Shown here: positions 15,687 through 21,539 of the stretch, one piece after another
Layout of the letters: every line of letters begins with the position of its first letter
Position numbering within the stretch: position 1 is the stretch's first letter
IMG/VR virus record: IMGVR_UViG_3300021962_000272
Location: 1 to 37,879 of that record
Reading direction: 5' to 3' (one strand)
Length of the DNA stretch: 37,879 nt
Origin: a virus
The notes under the pieces: generated by a model
Database searches by the model: none
Told to the model about the DNA's origin: nothing
Seen by the model: the letters and a program-made list of their open reading frames with translations, nothing else
Position numbers and translations under genes: made by a program

Positions 15687-17534
15687 TTAGAAAGTCCACT
15701 TCAAGCCTATTAGACCATACACATTATTATACTTCTGTTCTATACCTTTGTCAAATCCTAATGTAGCGGTCACAGACACGCCTTCTACGATCTCTTCAGC
15801 CACAGTGACCTTATTACTTATAATCGTCTTCTGTTCTGTGTTTGTTATGATCTTAGTTTCGATTGCTGTCTTTTTGCCTACTTCATAACGAGCGCCAACG
15901 TATGGACTCGCCTTTGACTTACTACCATTCGCGGGCGCGCTCGCGAGCAGAGGTGAACCTGTTTCACTTCCGTTGATGCTCCATGTGTTGAACAGAACGC
16001 CAGCCAGTGGACGGAATCCACTGAACGTCACGGGTGAATATACGCCCACGTCACCATAGACATTGTTCTGACGAACTTTAGAGTTGCTCATCAAATTGAA
16101 CTCAGGAATCGCAACGTTTGTCTGATGATTGCTTGAGCTATATCCTACGCTCGCCTTGAACCAAGCATATGGTTGACGGCTTAGGATATAAGCATTACCA
16201 GCTGTTGTGTCTGAGTTTGTCTTAGATCCTAGATCCTTCGACGATCCTTCAGTATAGCTAAACGCGAAACCATATGTGTTTCCGTCAACTGTATTCTGAT
16301 ATCCCATCGCTCCACCGCCAGACGAGAACTTCCCGCCTTTGCTTCCGATTGGAGCACCCCACACACCATCGTTGTGTGCGAGTGGATCTGTCAGGAACAG
16401 ATTCATATTTGTATATTTGATTGCGTTCTGTGCGCCTACTGACGAAGCAGATTTCGTATCAGAAGTTGAAGCACCAGTCTGATATGCTGTTCCTGTCTGA
16501 GTAGTTGTAGTCGCAGAGTTATTTGGATCAGCAATCGTTGTTGTCGTATTGTCGCTCCATGTCTGAATCACTTGTGGCGTAGTTACTGTTGTGATCGTAT
16601 ATGGCGTTCCAATGATATGAGTTGTTGTCTTTGTTACATTGAACAGTGATCCAGTATTCGTGCTTGCTACAAGAACAAGATTAGAATTTACTGGAGCTCC
16701 ATATGCTGTGCTCGAAGAAACTGTCGGATCTGTTGGAGCTGTGCTTACAACTGTTGGACCAGCAGGAGGAGTAACAGATGGAGACGACGGCATGTTAGGA
16801 TCGTTAGGAGCAACAGCGCCGAATGCAGTTCCATTCTTTGTTATGGTTCCGATTCCATCGTTCACATACAGAACAGGTGATAGTGCTGTGTCACCCTGAT
16901 TGAATGAAGCGAAACCTAGCTTATACGTTCCTGCACTCACAGCTTCATAGTTGACGATCTGCCAACCAGTCGAACCATACGATCCTGTTGAATAGTTACC
17001 TGTTCCTGGATTCGTAGCACCAAGAAGAATGTATTGCTTCAACAGACCGTTGATCTTACCGAGAGTTGCAGCGTCGCCAGTGTTTACGAATGTCGTAATC
17101 GAACCATCGTTAAATGGAACATAGTCAACAGATGTATAGACCCAATACATCGAGAATGTAGTGGGAGCCGCGAACGTGAAGTCTTTGCTAATCCAAGCGC
17201 CGTTGGTAATAGATCCACCGCCTGATGGATTCTGAGCAGCAATTTCAGCAGCAAGCGCAGAAGATGACGCCGCGCTCATACCAAGCGCAGACGTCATTGC
17301 ATTGAAATTGGCTGCGTTATCTGTCGGAACAAGACCAACCATTGTAGAACCCGTGTATGGGCTAATCGCCCAGTTGATTCCACCAGCGTTGATAGTCTGT
17401 GTTCCAGTGTATGTTGCTGTGCCTGCGGGACCATTCGTCCAACCGCTGGCGCTCAGTGAGTAATCTGTGGATTGCGCTTTCGCTACGCCGACAAACGCAA
17501 ATAGAGCCGCCGCAGCAGCTAGAAACTTGTTCAT
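15687..17534 (-). CDS. outer-membrane autotransporter-like beta-barrel protein
   Basis: 615 aa. Signal peptide MNKFLAAAAALFAFVGVAKA (1-20), then a Thr/Ser/Gly-rich passenger of about 350 residues with tandem threonines (around 300-340) and a Pro-rich hinge (SPSVTPPAGPTV), then a C-terminal region of alternating strands that ends in YGLIGLKWTF, i.e. with the terminal aromatic residue used for outer-membrane barrel insertion. This architecture matches autotransporter-type outer-membrane proteins. The start follows GGGAGG. A T4-late-type TATAAATA box (17606-17613) lies about 75 nt upstream. A phage-made outer-membrane protein could block superinfection, change adsorption or aid release; the role is unknown. 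Confidence 0.75.
   Translation of the reverse strand: MNKFLAAAAALFAFVGVAKAQSTDYSLSASGWTNGPAGTATYTGTQTINAGGINWAISPYTGSTMVGLVPTDNAANFNAMTSALGMSAASSSALAAEIAAQNPSGGGSITNGAWISKDFTFAAPTTFSMYWVYTSVDYVPFNDGSITTFVNTGDAATLGKINGLLKQYILLGATNPGTGNYSTGSYGSTGWQIVNYEAVSAGTYKLGFASFNQGDTALSPVLYVNDGIGTITKNGTAFGAVAPNDPNMPSSPSVTPPAGPTVVSTAPTDPTVSSSTAYGAPVNSNLVLVASTNTGSLFNVTKTTTHIIGTPYTITTVTTPQVIQTWSDNTTTTIADPNNSATTTTQTGTAYQTGASTSDTKSASSVGAQNAIKYTNMNLFLTDPLAHNDGVWGAPIGSKGGKFSSGGGAMGYQNTVDGNTYGFAFSYTEGSSKDLGSKTNSDTTAGNAYILSRQPYAWFKASVGYSSSNHQTNVAIPEFNLMSNSKVRQNNVYGDVGVYSPVTFSGFRPLAGVLFNTWSINGSETGSPLLASAPANGSKSKASPYVGARYEVGKKTAIETKIITNTEQKTIISNKVTVAEEIVEGVSVTATLGFDKGIEQKYNNVYGLIGLKWTF
15726..15754 (-). promoter_or_regulatory. 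sigma70-type promoter in the end of the autotransporter gene
   Basis: Minus strand TTGACA, 17 bp, TATAAT. Would feed tRNA-Trp and the SGNH hydrolase. Confidence 0.78.
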
Positions 17535-17605
17535 TTGACCTCCCTATGTGTGGACGATTTTATGTCATCAACATCATAGCGAAGTCAATCAGATCATGCG
17601 TAGTC

Positions 17606-17613
17606 TATTTATA
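17606..17613 (-). promoter_or_regulatory. T4-late-type promoter box (TATAAATA)
   Basis: Exact TATAAATA on the minus strand between tRNA-Ser and the autotransporter-like gene, placing a start site about 65 nt before its ATG. T4-like phages use this octamer with the gp55 sigma factor and the sliding clamp. Confidence 0.55.
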
Positions 17614-17615
17614 AG

Positions 17616-17703
17616 TGGCGGAGGGTATAGGATTCGAACCTATGCTACCTTTCGGTAGGACGATTTAGCAAACCGCTGCTTTCGACCACTCAGCCAACCC
17701 TCC
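17616..17703 (-). tRNA. tRNA-Ser (GCT)
   Basis: 88 nt class II tRNA, anticodon loop TTGCTAA, variable arm with CTACC/GGTAG hairpin, acceptor GGAGGGT/ACCCTCC, encoded CCA. Reads AGY codons. Confidence 0.94.
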
Positions 17704-17707
17704 AATA

Positions 17708-17783
17708 TGGTGCTTCGGAATGGGATCGAACCACTGACACCAAGATCTTCAATCTCGTGCTCTACCAACTGAGCTACCGAAGC
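17708..17783 (-). tRNA. tRNA-Phe (GAA)
   Basis: 76 nt, acceptor GCTTCGG/CCGAAGC, loop TTGAAGA, T loop TTCGATC, encoded CCA. Confidence 0.95.
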
Positions 17784-17787
17784 AATC

Positions 17788-17878
17788 TGGTAGGTGGGGA
17801 GGGATTCGAACCCCCAGTGTTACCATTAAGGAACGGATTTACAGTCCGTCGCAGAACCACCGTCTCTGCAGCCCACCT
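17788..17878 (-). tRNA. tRNA-Tyr (GTA)
   Basis: 91 nt class II-type tRNA, acceptor AGGTGGG/CCCACCT, anticodon loop CTGTAAA on ACGGA/TCCGT, long variable region containing CCTTAATGG, encoded CCA. Confidence 0.93.
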
Positions 17879-17885
17879 GAACCAG

Positions 17886-18359
17886 TTATTCTTTATTCAA
17901 CCAAGCAAGGATATCTTCCTCAGCTTTCTTTTCCGCAGTCTTTACGACTATGGATCTGTGACCGTTCTCGTCTAATTCGCGATCTGGTCTGTAGTATGTT
18001 TTACCATACTTCATGATCATACGAATCAAGCTATCCATAACGGGAGACCATAACTTTCCGTCACTATTTGGTTCAACGGCTTTGTATGGCATACCTTTGA
18101 GATAAGCACGAGCAAGATATGTTGCACGAGCTTCGTTACGAACATTCCACTTGCGATGGGAAATCAAACTACCACGTTTCAGATAGAGATTATAGAGATC
18201 AGGATGTTGCTTAGACATCGAGAATGTATCATAATCAACAGTCATCTGATGATATGATTTGTAGTGAGTAATCTGCTTACTGAGTTTCTGCTCTTCCTTG
18301 CGGATGATAGCAGGTTCAAGAGCGAGATGCTTTGACTTGATTTTGAGTTCTACTGACAT
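17886..18359 (-). CDS. hypothetical basic protein
   Basis: 157 aa, Lys/Arg-rich with a helical N-terminus (EPAIIRKEEQKLSKQITHYK) and KRGSLISHRKWNVRNEARAT in the middle. ATG at 18359 after AAGGAAA. It lies inside the tRNA array, 7 nt before tRNA-Tyr. Its KMPYKAVEP-like and RPDRELDENG stretches do not bring a known family to mind; nucleic-acid binding is possible from composition only. Confidence 0.6.
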   Translation of the reverse strand: MSVELKIKSKHLALEPAIIRKEEQKLSKQITHYKSYHQMTVDYDTFSMSKQHPDLYNLYLKRGSLISHRKWNVRNEARATYLARAYLKGMPYKAVEPNSDGKLWSPVMDSLIRMIMKYGKTYYRPDRELDENGHRSIVVKTAEKKAEEDILAWLNKE

Positions 18360-18469
18360 TTGAATTTCCTTATGATAATGTTGAAGATAGAGTTCGCAGA
18401 TAAGGAAACTTTATGGAGGATGGAAAACCTAGAGGAAGTATGCTTTCATTGTATGACCTCATTCAGTAT

Positions 18470-18543
18470 TGGTGACCCTAGTGGGACTTGAACCCACATT
18501 CAGCGTTTTAGAGACGCCTGCATAGCCATCATGCTCTAGGATC
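18470..18543 (-). tRNA. amber suppressor tRNA, anticodon CTA
   Basis: 74 nt cloverleaf with encoded CCA: acceptor GATCCTA/TAGGGTC, D stem GCAT/ATGC, anticodon stem GGCGT/ACGCT around loop CTCTAAA, so the anticodon is CUA and pairs with UAG. 4-nt variable loop, T arm GTGGG TTCAAGT CCCAC, A73. It shares the CTCNAAA loop, 4-nt variable loop and GTGGG T stem with the phage tRNA-Trp, and like it lacks U8, so a Trp-tRNA origin by one anticodon change (CCA to CTA) is plausible. The charged amino acid cannot be told. A late-type TATAAATA box lies just upstream. Confidence 0.88.
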
Positions 18544-18550
18544 GTAAAGT

Positions 18551-18558
18551 TATTTATA
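18551..18558 (-). promoter_or_regulatory. T4-late-type promoter box in front of the suppressor tRNA
   Basis: Exact TATAAATA on the minus strand fills the gap between tRNA-His and the suppressor tRNA; the expected start, about 6 nt on, is within a few bases of the suppressor 5' end. Only two such boxes were found in the window. Confidence 0.5.
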
Positions 18559-18634
18559 TGGCACTGCCTTCAGGACTCGAACCTGAACTCCGAGCTCCAC
18601 AAACTCGGGTGCTTACCAATTACACTAAGACAGC
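18559..18634 (-). tRNA. tRNA-His (GTG)
   Basis: 76 nt, anticodon loop TTGTGGA on CGAGT/GCTCG, T loop TTCGAGT, encoded CCA. The acceptor is GCTGTCT/AGGCAGT with a G1:U72 wobble and no G-1:C73 pair, as in the divergent tRNA-His of alphaproteobacteria; the discriminator is G73. Confidence 0.92.
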
Positions 18635-18635
18635 A

Positions 18636-18711
18636 TGGTGTCGGAAGCAAGGATCGAACTTGCGACGCGCGGCGTATGAGACCACTGCTCTACCAACTGA
18701 GCTATTCCGAC
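18636..18711 (-). tRNA. tRNA with CAT anticodon, elongator Met (or Ile2)
   Basis: 76 nt, acceptor GTCGGAA/TTCCGAC, anticodon loop CTCATAC on GTGGT/GCCGC, normal D loop with GG, encoded CCA. Lacks initiator features. Elongator Met is the default; lysidine-modified Ile2 cannot be excluded. Confidence 0.88.
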
Positions 18712-18716
18712 GAAAC

Positions 18717-18793
18717 TGGTGCCCTATGTAAGATTCGAACTTACAACCTTCGGTTTCTAAGACCGACACCTCTACCAGTTGGGCTAATAGGGC
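18717..18793 (-). tRNA. tRNA-Leu (TAG) with short variable loop
   Basis: 77 nt, acceptor GCCCTAT/ATAGGGC, anticodon loop CTTAGAA on TCGGT/ACCGA, A73, encoded CCA. The D arm is of Leu type (GCC/GGT stem, loop CAACTGGTAGA with the extra 20a/20b bases), but the variable loop is only AGGTT, 5 nt, instead of the long class II arm. Confidence 0.85.
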
Positions 18794-18797
18794 AAAT

Positions 18798-18871
18798 TGG
18801 AGCGGGGATCGGGAATCGAACCCGAACGATCTCGTTGGCAACGAGAGAGGCTACCACTACATCACCCCCGC
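18798..18871 (-). tRNA. tRNA-Gly (GCC)
   Basis: 74 nt, acceptor GCGGGGG/TCCCCGC, anticodon loop TTGCCAA on TCTCG/CGAGA, T loop TTCGATT, U73, encoded CCA. Confidence 0.94.
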
Positions 18872-18875
18872 GAGT

Positions 18876-18945
18876 GCTGCTGCTCCGATTCGAACGGCGT
18901 CCTAGTCTTGTCGATCTGTGTTTCCCACCAACACCGACAGCAGCG
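18876..18945 (-). other. tRNA-like element, degenerate
   Basis: Closed by a perfect 7-bp GCTGCTG/CAGCAGC helix with a GTTCGAATC T-loop-like segment in the right place and a GTGTT...AACAC hairpin, but no 7-nt loop with U33 and no paired anticodon stem can be drawn, and the CCA is replaced by CTC. Either a decayed tRNA or a different structured RNA. Confidence 0.45.
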
Positions 18946-18962
18946 AAACTTGACTGTTTTAT

Positions 18963-19031
18963 CTTCCACAGGATTACAGTAAACCTGTTGTGCAGTAGCA
19001 GACAGCGTATAAGGCTGCTAGCCCTTGGAAG
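18963..19031 (-). other. structured intergenic element
   Basis: A CTTCCA/TGGAAG closing helix encloses an ACAGG/CCTGT hairpin and a GC-rich stretch. No T loop or anticodon arm, so not a tRNA. About 100 nt between two tRNA units hold only this. Confidence 0.3.
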
Positions 19032-19037
19032 GCACGA

Positions 19038-19114
19038 TGGAGGTCAGTGAAGGAGTCAAACCTTCGACCTTCGCGTTCGTAGCGCGATGCTCTATTCAGC
19101 TGAGCTAACTGACC
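19038..19114 (-). tRNA. tRNA-Arg (ACG)
   Basis: 77 nt, acceptor GGTCAGT/ACTGACC, anticodon loop CTACGAA on TCGCG/CGCGA, encoded CCA. The D loop reads GA where the invariant GG is expected, and the T loop is TTTGACT. Would need A34-to-inosine editing to read CGU/CGC/CGA. Confidence 0.92.
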
Positions 19115-19120
19115 AAATGT

Positions 19121-19195
19121 TGGAGGTGCCTCCCAGAGTCGAACTGGGTTCTCAAGGATTTGCAGTCCCGCGCATTACCGTCTTGCTCAGGCACC
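19121..19195 (-). tRNA. tRNA-Cys (GCA)
   Basis: 75 nt, acceptor GGTGCCT/AGGCACC, anticodon loop CTGCAAA, T arm CCCAG TTCGACT CTGGG, U73 as required for Cys, encoded CCA. Overlapped at its 5' part by the 3' end of a small reading frame. Confidence 0.93.
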
Positions 19196-19325
19196 TTAGA
19201 ATTTCTTTGTCGATTTCTTTGCGAATTTCTAAAGCAAGACGATCAACCAATTCATTCTTGAGTCTATCAAAATATTTAGACTTTCGTTTTTTCCATGACG
19301 GTCTACGTCTTGCTTTGTGTGACAT
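19152..19325 (-). CDS. small basic protein whose 3' end runs into tRNA-Cys
   Basis: 57 aa from the ATG at 19325 (MSHKARRRPSWKKRKSK), preceded by GAGG at proper spacing. The N-terminal third is extremely basic; the rest is an amphipathic helix (DRLKNELVDRLALEIRKEID). The frame continues 44 nt into tRNA-Cys before its TGA, so the last ~14 residues come from tRNA sequence. Probably nucleic-acid binding by composition; no family recognised. Confidence 0.5.
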   Translation of the reverse strand: MSHKARRRPSWKKRKSKYFDRLKNELVDRLALEIRKEIDKEILRCLSKTVMRGTANP

Positions 19326-19339
19326 AACAAACCTCAAAT

Positions 19340-19414
19340 TGGCTGGGGATCAAGGACTCGAACCTCGGACATCCAGATTCAGAGTCTGGCGTTCTACCAA
19401 CTGAACTAATCCCC
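19340..19414 (-). tRNA. tRNA-Gln (CTG)
   Basis: 75 nt, acceptor GGGGATT/GATCCCC, anticodon loop CTCTGAA on CCAGA/TCTGG, encoded CCA. Reads CAG. Not similar to the suppressor tRNA. Confidence 0.93.
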
Positions 19415-19416
19415 AA

Positions 19417-19493
19417 TGGCGACTCGTAGGGAACTCGAATCCCTGACCTCTAGCGTGACAGGCTAGCGTTCTAACCAACTGAACTAACGAGCC
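19417..19493 (-). tRNA. tRNA-Asp (GTC)
   Basis: 77 nt, acceptor GGCTCGT/ACGAGTC, anticodon loop CTGTCAC on CTAGC/GCTAG, G73, encoded CCA. Confidence 0.95.
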
Positions 19494-19500
19494 AATGACC

Positions 19501-19572
19501 ATTCAGAGATACACCACATGCGACTTCCCGTAGGCTGCAATCCTGTGAACAAGACCGAGTGTATCCGTGAAT
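19501..19572 (-). ncRNA. structured element with two-part closing helix
   Basis: ATTCA and GATACAC on the left pair perfectly with GTGTATC and TGAAT on the right (12 bp with a symmetric 2x2 internal loop), enclosing about 44 nt. No T loop or anticodon arm of tRNA type. Strand assumed from the surrounding tRNA transcription. Could be a small RNA or a decayed tRNA. Confidence 0.35.
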
Positions 19573-19739
19573 AATCATTGCTGGTTACTGCCATCCAGCG
19601 TCACCTTTTCGCGTGACAGGTTCAAACGGGATAAGACGGCTGCTCATCTAGACTTCAGTGGCTAGTCACTATATCCAATCATGGCCGCAGCGAGCTGTTA
19701 ACATGATCGGCGATATCGCAAGATCCCAACCTTGCGAAT
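19573..19739 (-). other. gap with hairpins, no gene seen
   Basis: No reading frame or tRNA. Holds a GTCAC/GTGAC hairpin near 19600-19617 and a perfect 7-bp TCGCAAG/CTTGCGA hairpin just downstream of tRNA-fMet (about 19717-19738). Confidence 0.3.
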
Positions 19740-19814
19740 TGGTTGCGGGGGAAGGAATCGCACCTCCGACCTCTTGGTTATGAGCCAAGCGAGCTACTAC
19801 TGCTCCACCCCGAC
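19740..19814 (-). tRNA. initiator-like tRNA-fMet (CAT), diverged
   Basis: 75 nt, anticodon loop CTCATAA on CTTGG/CCAAG, encoded ACCA. Initiator hallmarks: position 1 and A72 unpaired (G1, A72; position 2 also mismatched), A11:U24 in the D stem GAGC/GCTC, body GGGGTGGAGCAG...CCCCGCAACCA as in bacterial fMet tRNA. Diverged points: only two of the three anticodon-stem G:C pairs, D loop AGTAGTA without the GG pair, T loop TGCGATT. May be a functional initiator or decaying. Confidence 0.8.
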
Positions 19815-19818
19815 ACTA

Positions 19819-19894
<76 letters not shown>

Positions 19895-19904
19895 GAAACT
19901 GAAT

Positions 19905-19944
19905 GAGGAGCTGACCGTGACTCCTCGCGGGTCTATTTACCGCG
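19905..19944 (-). other. two tandem hairpins between tRNAs
   Basis: GAGGAG/CTCCTC (19905-19926) directly followed by CGCGG/CCGCG (19926-19944). Likely an RNA processing or stability element between tRNA-Ala and tRNA-Thr; no U tract for termination. Confidence 0.35.
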
Positions 19945-19955
19945 ACCAACCGTTC

Positions 19956-20031
19956 TGGTGGAGGTAGACGGGATCGAACCGCCGACATTCTGCTTGCAAA
20001 GCAGACGCTCTCCCAACTGAGCTATACCCCC
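19956..20031 (-). tRNA. tRNA-Ala (TGC)
   Basis: 76 nt, acceptor GGGGGTA/TACCTCC with a central G:U pair (G3:C, G:U region near the end as usual for Ala), anticodon loop TTTGCAA on TCTGC/GCAGA, encoded CCA. Confidence 0.94.
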
Positions 20032-20035
20032 GAAT

Positions 20036-20111
20036 TGGCTCCCCGACGTGGGCTCGAACCACGGACATTCTGATTAACAGTCAGACGCTCTACCAACTGA
20101 GCTATCGGGAA
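20036..20111 (-). tRNA. tRNA-Asn (GTT)
   Basis: 76 nt, acceptor TTCCCGA/TCGGGGA, anticodon loop CTGTTAA on TCTGA/TCAGA, G73, encoded CCA. Confidence 0.95.
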
Positions 20112-20119
20112 ATAAACTA

Positions 20120-20195
20120 TGGTAGACTGTGAGGGATTCGAACCCCCGACCAAGTGATTAAGAGTCACCTGCTCTACCAACTGAGCTAACAGTCC
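20120..20195 (-). tRNA. tRNA-Lys (CTT)
   Basis: 76 nt, acceptor GGACTGT/ACAGTCT, anticodon loop CTCTTAA, T loop TTCGAAT, A73, encoded CCA. Reads AAG. Confidence 0.94.
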
Positions 20196-20369
20196 AAATT
20201 CCTCCGCGTTTTTATAGAGGTGTCGGGATCCTCTACTGGTAAGCACACCATCAGATCTAGAAACCGATGGATAGTAGTCCAGCAACCAAATTCTGTGAGA
20301 AGTTCTCAGCCCGTATTGGTTAGACTGAAGGTCTCTCTGACCTCTGATGGGCTTTCTACAGCGCCAAAC
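20196..20369 (-). other. tRNA-array gap with several hairpins
   Basis: No supported gene. Contains GGTGT/ACACC (20219 to about 20249), CCATC/GATGG, GAGAA/TTCTC and, near 20308-20353, AGCCC/GGGCT enclosing AGGTC/GACCT. The dense pairing suggests structured RNA or decayed tRNAs. Confidence 0.3.
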
Positions 20370-20445
20370 TGGTGCGGGATGAGAGGGTCGAACTCCCGAC
20401 ATTCTGCGTGTAAAGCAGACGCTACTACCACTGAGCTAATCCCGC
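20370..20445 (-). tRNA. tRNA-Val (TAC)
   Basis: 76 nt, acceptor GCGGGAT/ATCCCGC, anticodon loop TTTACAC on TCTGC/GCAGA, encoded CCA. The anticodon stem is the same as in tRNA-Ala and tRNA-Pro of this array. Confidence 0.94.
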
Positions 20446-20450
20446 ATATA

Positions 20451-20540
20451 TGGAGGAAGGAGTGGGATTCGAACCCACGGAACGCTTTCACGCTCGCTAG
20501 TTTTCAAGACTAGAACCTTAAACCGCTCGGTCACCCTTCC
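20451..20540 (-). tRNA. tRNA-Ser (TGA)
   Basis: 90 nt class II tRNA, anticodon loop CTTGAAA on CTAGT/ACTAG, variable arm GAGCG..CGTTC, acceptor GGAAGGG/TCCTTCC, encoded CCA. Reads UCN, mainly UCA. Confidence 0.94.
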
Positions 20541-20858
20541 GTATAGATCTCCAACCCTGAAGCTGGAGGTGCTAATCGACGTATCGAATTAGCGTTGATA
20601 AATTGGGGTGCGTGGATCACACGCTCTCCTGCTGTCCCCATACAGCGCCCTCTCCACACGCTCTTCGCTGGTTAGTGCGAAGATGAGAGGCGTAGGTGGC
20701 TCGGAACTTGCTGAAACCACTCAGCAAGTTTTATCCGACTACCTGACAGTTAACTGTCATTCCTACGGTCCATTAGATTAGGAGAAGATACGTCCGTCGA
20801 TCTTCTTTTCAACTATGCTCTATGTATCTCTTTCAATACCTACGCCATAGTTCCTAAA
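20541..20858 (-). other. 318-bp gap rich in inverted repeats, no gene seen
   Basis: No credible reading frame or tRNA. Perfect or near-perfect helices: CCAC-ACGC-TCTTCGC with GCGAAGA-GCGT-GTGG (20654-20699, one bulge); AACTTGCTGA/TCAGCAAGTT (10 bp, 20705-20730); palindrome TGACAGTTAACTGTCA (20744-20759); AGAAGAT/ATCTTCT (20783-20806); AACTATG/CATAGTT (20811-20852). It lies downstream of a promoter at 21342 and would be transcribed with tRNA-Pro. Confidence 0.45.
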
Positions 20859-20935
20859 TGGTCGGAGATGCAGGATTCGAACCTACGACCCTCTGCTCCC
20901 AAAGCAGATGCGCTACCAGACTGCGCTAATCTCCG
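20859..20935 (-). tRNA. tRNA-Pro (TGG)
   Basis: 77 nt, acceptor CGGAGAT/ATCTCCG, anticodon loop TTTGGGA on TCTGC/GCAGA, A73, encoded CCA. Confidence 0.95.
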
Positions 20936-21189
20936 TATGTGTTATAAAACGGCTAACATTAGCAAATGCTCATAGTCATTTTATAACGTAGAAAAACTTG
21001 TTTGGAGTGATGTTATGTTATGGATACGAATAAACCGCCGTATCGTTTGCTTTACTCTGTAGTCTTATTTCAGGTCATGACTCCTATTTCAACTACAACT
21101 CAGCTTAGTCCGTGCCTGCAGGACAGAGGGATCTATAGGCTGTGCACTTACCCAGGAACACTGAGATTTTCCATAACACCACACCGAAC
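20936..21189 (-). other. non-coding stretch with a 9-bp closed hairpin
   Basis: GTTATAAAA (20941-20949) pairs perfectly with TTTTATAAC (20989-20997) around a GCTA/TAGC hairpin; a GATACG/CGTATC hairpin and a CCTGCAGG palindrome follow. A plus-strand frame here has no ribosome site and I do not call it. Confidence 0.35.
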
Positions 21190-21290
21190 AAGTTGTTTCT
21201 ACAAAGACACACCAAACCATAGTGCGAACCACACGGATCAAGGTGCAGGTGGGACTCTCACCCACTGGTGTGTCTATGAAGAAACAACTT
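21190..21290 (-). ncRNA. strongly structured RNA element
   Basis: Three nested helices without mismatch: AAGTTGTTTCT/AGAAACAACTT (11 bp, 21190-21200 with 21280-21290), a 5x5 internal loop, GACACACCA/TGGTGTGTC (9 bp, 21206-21214 with 21266-21274), then a GTGGG/CCCAC hairpin with a 7-nt loop stacked directly on the inner helix (21249-21265). The remaining interior is about 34 nt. The stacked hairpin is tRNA/tmRNA-like in shape but has no TTCRA loop. It starts about 45 nt downstream of a good promoter (21342-21370) reading in the minus direction. Confidence 0.5.
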
Positions 21291-21341
21291 TCGTTGTTCC
21301 TACCAGATTAGATTGTCAAACAGCGAATCACCATATTTAGT

Positions 21342-21370
21342 ATCATACTTCATTGTTTCTTAGTTGTCAA
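21342..21370 (-). promoter_or_regulatory. sigma70-type promoter
   Basis: Minus strand TTGACA, 17 bp, TATGAT. Lies between tRNA-Glu and the structured element; would transcribe the non-coding region and tRNA-Pro and beyond. Confidence 0.75.
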
Positions 21371-21380
21371 GTTCTTTTTT

Positions 21381-21456
21381 TGGTAGAGCGTAGGGGAATC
21401 GAACCCCTCTCTCCAGCGTGAAAGGCTAGTGTCCTAAACCGATAGACGAACGCTCC
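21381..21456 (-). tRNA. tRNA-Glu (TTC)
   Basis: 76 nt, acceptor GGAGCGT/ACGCTCT, anticodon loop CTTTCAC on CTAGC/GCTGG, encoded CCA. Confidence 0.95.
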
Positions 21457-21461
21457 ATGAA

Positions 21462-21536
21462 TGGTCCTCCGACGAGGTAACGATCCTCGGTCTGACGGTT
21501 ATCAACCGCCTGCTCTACCTTTGAGCTATCGGAGGG
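21462..21536 (-). tRNA. tRNA-Ile (GAT)
   Basis: 75 nt, acceptor CCCTCCG/CGGAGGA, anticodon loop TTGATAA on GGCGG/CCGTC, encoded CCA. The T loop is ATCGTTA, lacking U54, so T-loop folding may be atypical. Confidence 0.9.
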
Positions 21537-21539
21537 AAT

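Noticed and set aside
18470-18543. First read as tRNA-Arg (TCT)
   Set aside because: Counting the loop as CTCTAAA between the paired stem GGCGT/ACGCT puts C34-T35-A36 as the anticodon; TCT would need a shifted, unpaired stem. The real Arg (TCT) is at 22394.
20022-20513. Long frames on both strands crossing several tRNAs
   Set aside because: They run through tRNA-Ala, Asn, Lys, Val and Ser; open frames through tRNAs are common by chance and none has a start signal.
21020-21340. Plus-strand frame of about 106 codons in the tRNA-array gap
   Set aside because: No ribosome site, no family-like sequence, opposite strand to all local genes, and it covers perfect inverted repeats that explain the sequence better.
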